From: Actinomyces oris
GTDB taxonomy: Bacteria > Actinomycetota > Actinomycetes > Actinomycetales > Actinomycetaceae
Direction of reading: 5' to 3'
DNA: 46,819 bases
Assembly (NCBI RefSeq): GCF_001929375.1
Contig: NZ_MSGO01000007.1
Coordinates: 1-46,819 of the forward strand
In this document: positions 44,770 to 46,819 of the stretch, in pieces
Position numbering within the stretch: the stretch's first letter is position 1
Layout of the letters: every line of letters starts with the position of its first letter
Position numbers and translations under genes: made by a program
Notes under the pieces: generated by a model
Told to the model about the DNA's origin: nothing
The model's database searches: none
The model's input: the letters and a program-made list of their open reading frames with translations, nothing else

Positions 44770-46395
44770 TCAGGACTTGGTCGACCCCGTCCCCACGAAG
44801 GACAGGCCGGTCAGCGAGATCGGCTTGAAGTTCTCCAACGTCGTCGAGTCGTAGGCCGTCGGAGTCTTGCGGTGGAAGATCGGGTAGAGCGGAACGTCCT
44901 CGGAGATCTTGTCGAAGATCTCCTGCCACTTGGCGACCTGCTTGTCACCCTCCAGCTTGACCGCTTCATCGAGCAGCTTCTGGACCGCGACCTGGCTCTC
45001 CGAGCCCTTCCAGTGCATCCGACTCTCGGTCCACACGTCACCGCTGTACCACCAGCGCATGAGCAGGTCCGCGTCATTGCCGAAGACCGAGGGGTCCCCG
45101 GGAGCGATCAGCACGTCCCACGCCCCCTGAGAGGAATCGATGAAGGAGTAGGTGTCCGCGGACTTCTTCTCGTCGTACTTGACCGTCACCCCCAGGGCCT
45201 CGAGGTTCTCACGGATGATGGGCCTGACGGCCGAGAACCAGCCGTGGTCCGTGCACAGCAGGTTGATGGTCGTGATACCCGCCTCCGCCAGGAGCGACTT
45301 GGCCTTGGCCGCGTCCTTGGAGTAGACCGTCTTGGCCTTCTTGTACGCGGGGTGCCCGTCCTGGACGAAGCAGGTCGCCGGCGTCGCCAGACCAGCCATA
45401 CCGGTGTCGCAGATCTTGGCGTAGTCCAGCGCGTAGAGCACTGCCTGGCGCGCCTTGACGTTGGAGAAGGTGGTGTTGTTGAACATGGCGAAGAGCAGTC
45501 CGAAGCCCTGCTGCGCCGCCACCTTGACCGGGTCCTTGAGCGTCGAGAGGTTGGCTGCCGGGACGGCGTCGATGGCCTGCACGGAGCCAGAGGTCATCGC
45601 GTTGGTGCGGGTCGTGTCATCGGGCAGAACCTGCCAGGTCATGGACTTGGCCAGCGCCGGGCGAGGACCGTTGTACTTGTCGTTGCGCTCGAAGACGATC
45701 TTCTGGCTGGCGGCACCGTTGTCGGTCATCTTGTAGGGACCGCTTCCGACGGGGTTCATGTCGAACTTCTTGGCGTCCGCCCCGACAACCGCCTTGGGGA
45801 CGATCTTGACGACGCTCAGACGCTCCGCCACCAGCGAGAAGGCGTACTTGAGCTTGATGGTCACCGTGCCTGCGTCCTTGGCCTCCACCTTGTCGATGAA
45901 GGGAAGGAACTGGGAGTACAGCGACTTGTTGGCCGGGTCGAGCACGCGCGTGAAGGAGAAGACGACGTCGTCGGCAGTCACAGCCGAACCGTCGGAGAAC
46001 TTCGCGTCCTTACGCAGCGCGACCTCATAGGTGGTGTCGTCCACCTTCTTGGGCATCTCCGCGCCCAGAGCCGCGTACACCTCGCGGGTGGCCGGGTGAA
46101 GCTCGGTGAGCCCCTCCAGGGTGTGCCAGTTGGCAGCGACCGTCAGAGCCGACGACGTCGTCATCGGGTCGTAGCCGTTGGTGCCCAGCTCATAGGAAAT
46201 ACCTGCGGTGATGACACCGTCCTTGTGGGTGACCTCCTGATCGGTAGCCATACCACTGGCCTTTGCGCCACCTGTGGTCTTGCCCTTACCGCCGCAGGCC
46301 GCAAGGCTGACAGCCAGACCAGCAGCCATTCCGAGGGTTCCGGTCAGCCTGATGAAGTCCCGGCGGCTGGAGCCGGCCGGAGTCGTGATCGCCAT
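44770..46395 (-). CDS. ABC importer substrate-binding lipoprotein (SBP family 5, SiaE-like)
   Basis: A 541-residue SBP_bac_5 (peptide/nickel/sialic-acid type) binding protein. The signal has both a twin-arginine motif (SSRRDFIRL, residues 9-17) and a lipobox ending LAAC (Cys34), so it is likely Tat-exported and lipid-anchored. Domain features include LHPATREVYAALGAEMPKKVDDTTYEVALRKDAKFSDGSAVTADDVVFSF and VGSGPYKM. AGGAGA precedes the ATG. It is assigned to sialic acid, not peptides, because of the nan genes and shared operators; ligand specificity itself is not visible. Confidence 0.93.
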   Translation of the reverse strand: MAITTPAGSSRRDFIRLTGTLGMAAGLAVSLAACGGKGKTTGGAKASGMATDQEVTHKDGVITAGISYELGTNGYDPMTTSSALTVAANWHTLEGLTELHPATREVYAALGAEMPKKVDDTTYEVALRKDAKFSDGSAVTADDVVFSFTRVLDPANKSLYSQFLPFIDKVEAKDAGTVTIKLKYAFSLVAERLSVVKIVPKAVVGADAKKFDMNPVGSGPYKMTDNGAASQKIVFERNDKYNGPRPALAKSMTWQVLPDDTTRTNAMTSGSVQAIDAVPAANLSTLKDPVKVAAQQGFGLLFAMFNNTTFSNVKARQAVLYALDYAKICDTGMAGLATPATCFVQDGHPAYKKAKTVYSKDAAKAKSLLAEAGITTINLLCTDHGWFSAVRPIIRENLEALGVTVKYDEKKSADTYSFIDSSQGAWDVLIAPGDPSVFGNDADLLMRWWYSGDVWTESRMHWKGSESQVAVQKLLDEAVKLEGDKQVAKWQEIFDKISEDVPLYPIFHRKTPTAYDSTTLENFKPISLTGLSFVGTGSTKS

Positions 46396-46406
46396 TGATT
46401 CTCTCC

Positions 46407-46434
46407 TGATGTCTGACGTCTTATGTCTGACGTT
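46407..46434. promoter_or_regulatory. Sialic-acid operator A: four heptads before the binding-protein gene
   Basis: Four contiguous heptads start at 46407, 46414, 46421 and 46428. The first two read TGATGTC and TGACGTC; the others, TTATGTC and TGACGTT, each differ by one base. The array thus also shows a 14-bp period. It ends 11 bp before the start codon. The candidate -10 (46444-46449) is 9 nt upstream, so the array covers the predicted transcription start. Confidence 0.8.
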
Positions 46435-46443
46435 GGTAGGATG

Positions 46444-46449
46444 ACTGTA
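46444..46449 (-). promoter_or_regulatory. -10 box of the binding-protein gene
   Basis: TACAGT on the minus strand is placed so that transcription would start just inside or beside the heptad operator. No strong -35 is seen at 16-18 bp. Confidence 0.45.
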
Positions 46450-46569
46450 GCAGAAGTCAGGACGTTCAGACCACTCATGACCTCGCAGGCAAGACGTTCA
46501 CGAACTGCCACCCCACCGTCGGGGCGAGTCGTTCGACGAACGGAATCACATCGCAGTGATCAACAATGA

Positions 46570-46597
46570 TTGACAGGGCAAGAACCGTGGCCAACAT
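46570..46597 (+). promoter_or_regulatory. Candidate promoter of the GntR-type regulator
   Basis: A consensus TTGACA (46570-46575) is followed after 16 bp by CAACAT (46592-46597). Transcription would start near 46604, about 10 nt before the ATG at 46614. Confidence 0.4.
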
Positions 46598-46613
46598 CAA
46601 GAAGAACAGCACC

Positions 46614-46819
46614 ATGAACAGAGCACCCGTACCACAAGCAGCCACCATCACAGGAAAAGAGATAAACGTCACACTAGCTGCCGATGAGTCGATCATCCCT
46701 CACGGTCCCTACTCCACGCTGATGTCGTCGCCCGTCACCCAGGCGGAGGCGACGATGGCCGAGATCAAGAACTACATCCTGCGCTCCGACCTGCAGATGG
46801 GTGATGCGTTGCCGACGGA
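46614..46819 (+). CDS. GntR-family regulator, N-terminal part (truncated by window end)
   Basis: An open frame runs from ATG 46614 to the window edge (68 codons plus 2 nt). The last part, SPVTQAEATMAEIKNYILRSDLQMGDALPT, is the start of a FadR-subfamily GntR winged helix (helix 1 followed by GDALPT). The preceding 38 residues look less conserved, so translation may start later, for example at ATG 46722. It is divergent from the sialic-acid importer, so it probably is the local repressor that reads the heptad operators, like NanR elsewhere. This is a contextual inference. Confidence 0.7.
   Translation, partial: MNRAPVPQAATITGKEINVTLAADESIIPHGPYSTLMSSPVTQAEATMAEIKNYILRSDLQMGDALPT

Noticed and set aside
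44872-46398. 508-residue plus-strand frame opposite the binding-protein gene
   Set aside because: Antisense shadow without a ribosome binding site or recognisable domain.
46475-46696. 73-residue hydrophobic ORF on the minus strand upstream of the binding-protein gene
   Set aside because: It overlaps the plus-strand GntR frame and its consensus TTGACA, and lacks a good ribosome binding site.

Overview
The window is chromosomal DNA of a high-G+C Gram-positive bacterium. Signs of this are strong G/C preference at third codon positions, frequent GTG starts, DUF3039, DUF3516 and DUF2017 proteins, an MhuD-like enzyme and a ClpS-DUF2017-MurI gene order. The sialic-acid genes with a peptide-type ABC importer, the oleate hydratase and the repeated alanine/glycine symporters suggest a host-associated actinomycete such as Actinomyces. 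The genus is an inference. I see no phage, insertion sequence, plasmid or CRISPR signature.

Layout. 1-1198: possible end of an upstream gene, a hairpin and a lipoprotein gene. 1343-8510 (minus): four tandem sodium:alanine/glycine symporter (AGCS) paralogues followed by a fumarylacetoacetate-hydrolase-family enzyme; the third symporter in transcription order has a one-base frameshift near its C-terminus. 8634-11710: a two-domain protein of unknown function and oleate hydratase. 11863-14553: a Ski2-like DUF3516 helicase. 14550-15720: a PadR regulator and GyrI-like protein under a perfect palindrome. 15778-18919: homocysteine methyltransferase, YccF, ATP-grasp and small membrane proteins. 19095-22711: two tRNA-Lys, a small ORF, Bcp peroxiredoxin, tRNA-Leu, a SUKH-like protein and a membrane protein. 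22851-33285: a conserved actinobacterial housekeeping block (MhuD-like, rph, rdgB, L,D-transpeptidase, DUF3054-like, MBL hydrolase, murI, DUF2017, clpS, pncB, DEAD/DEAH helicase, DUF3039). 33378-37293: nagB, a two-gene ABC exporter-type system and HU. 37496-46819: a sialic-acid locus.

The sialic-acid locus encodes a substrate-binding lipoprotein, a permease, a fused permease-ATPase and an ATPase for import, then NanA, NanK and NanE for conversion to GlcNAc-6-phosphate. NagB, 3.4 kb away, performs the last step to fructose-6-phosphate; NagA is not in the window. A divergent FadR/GntR-type regulator starts at the right edge. Three promoters of the locus carry the same operator motif, tandem heptads of TGAYGTC, placed just downstream of candidate -10 boxes. 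This is the most distinctive regulatory signal here.

Across the window, about a dozen genes lack a Shine-Dalgarno sequence and instead have a TAnnnT-like box exactly 6 or 7 nt before the start codon, as expected for leaderless mRNAs.
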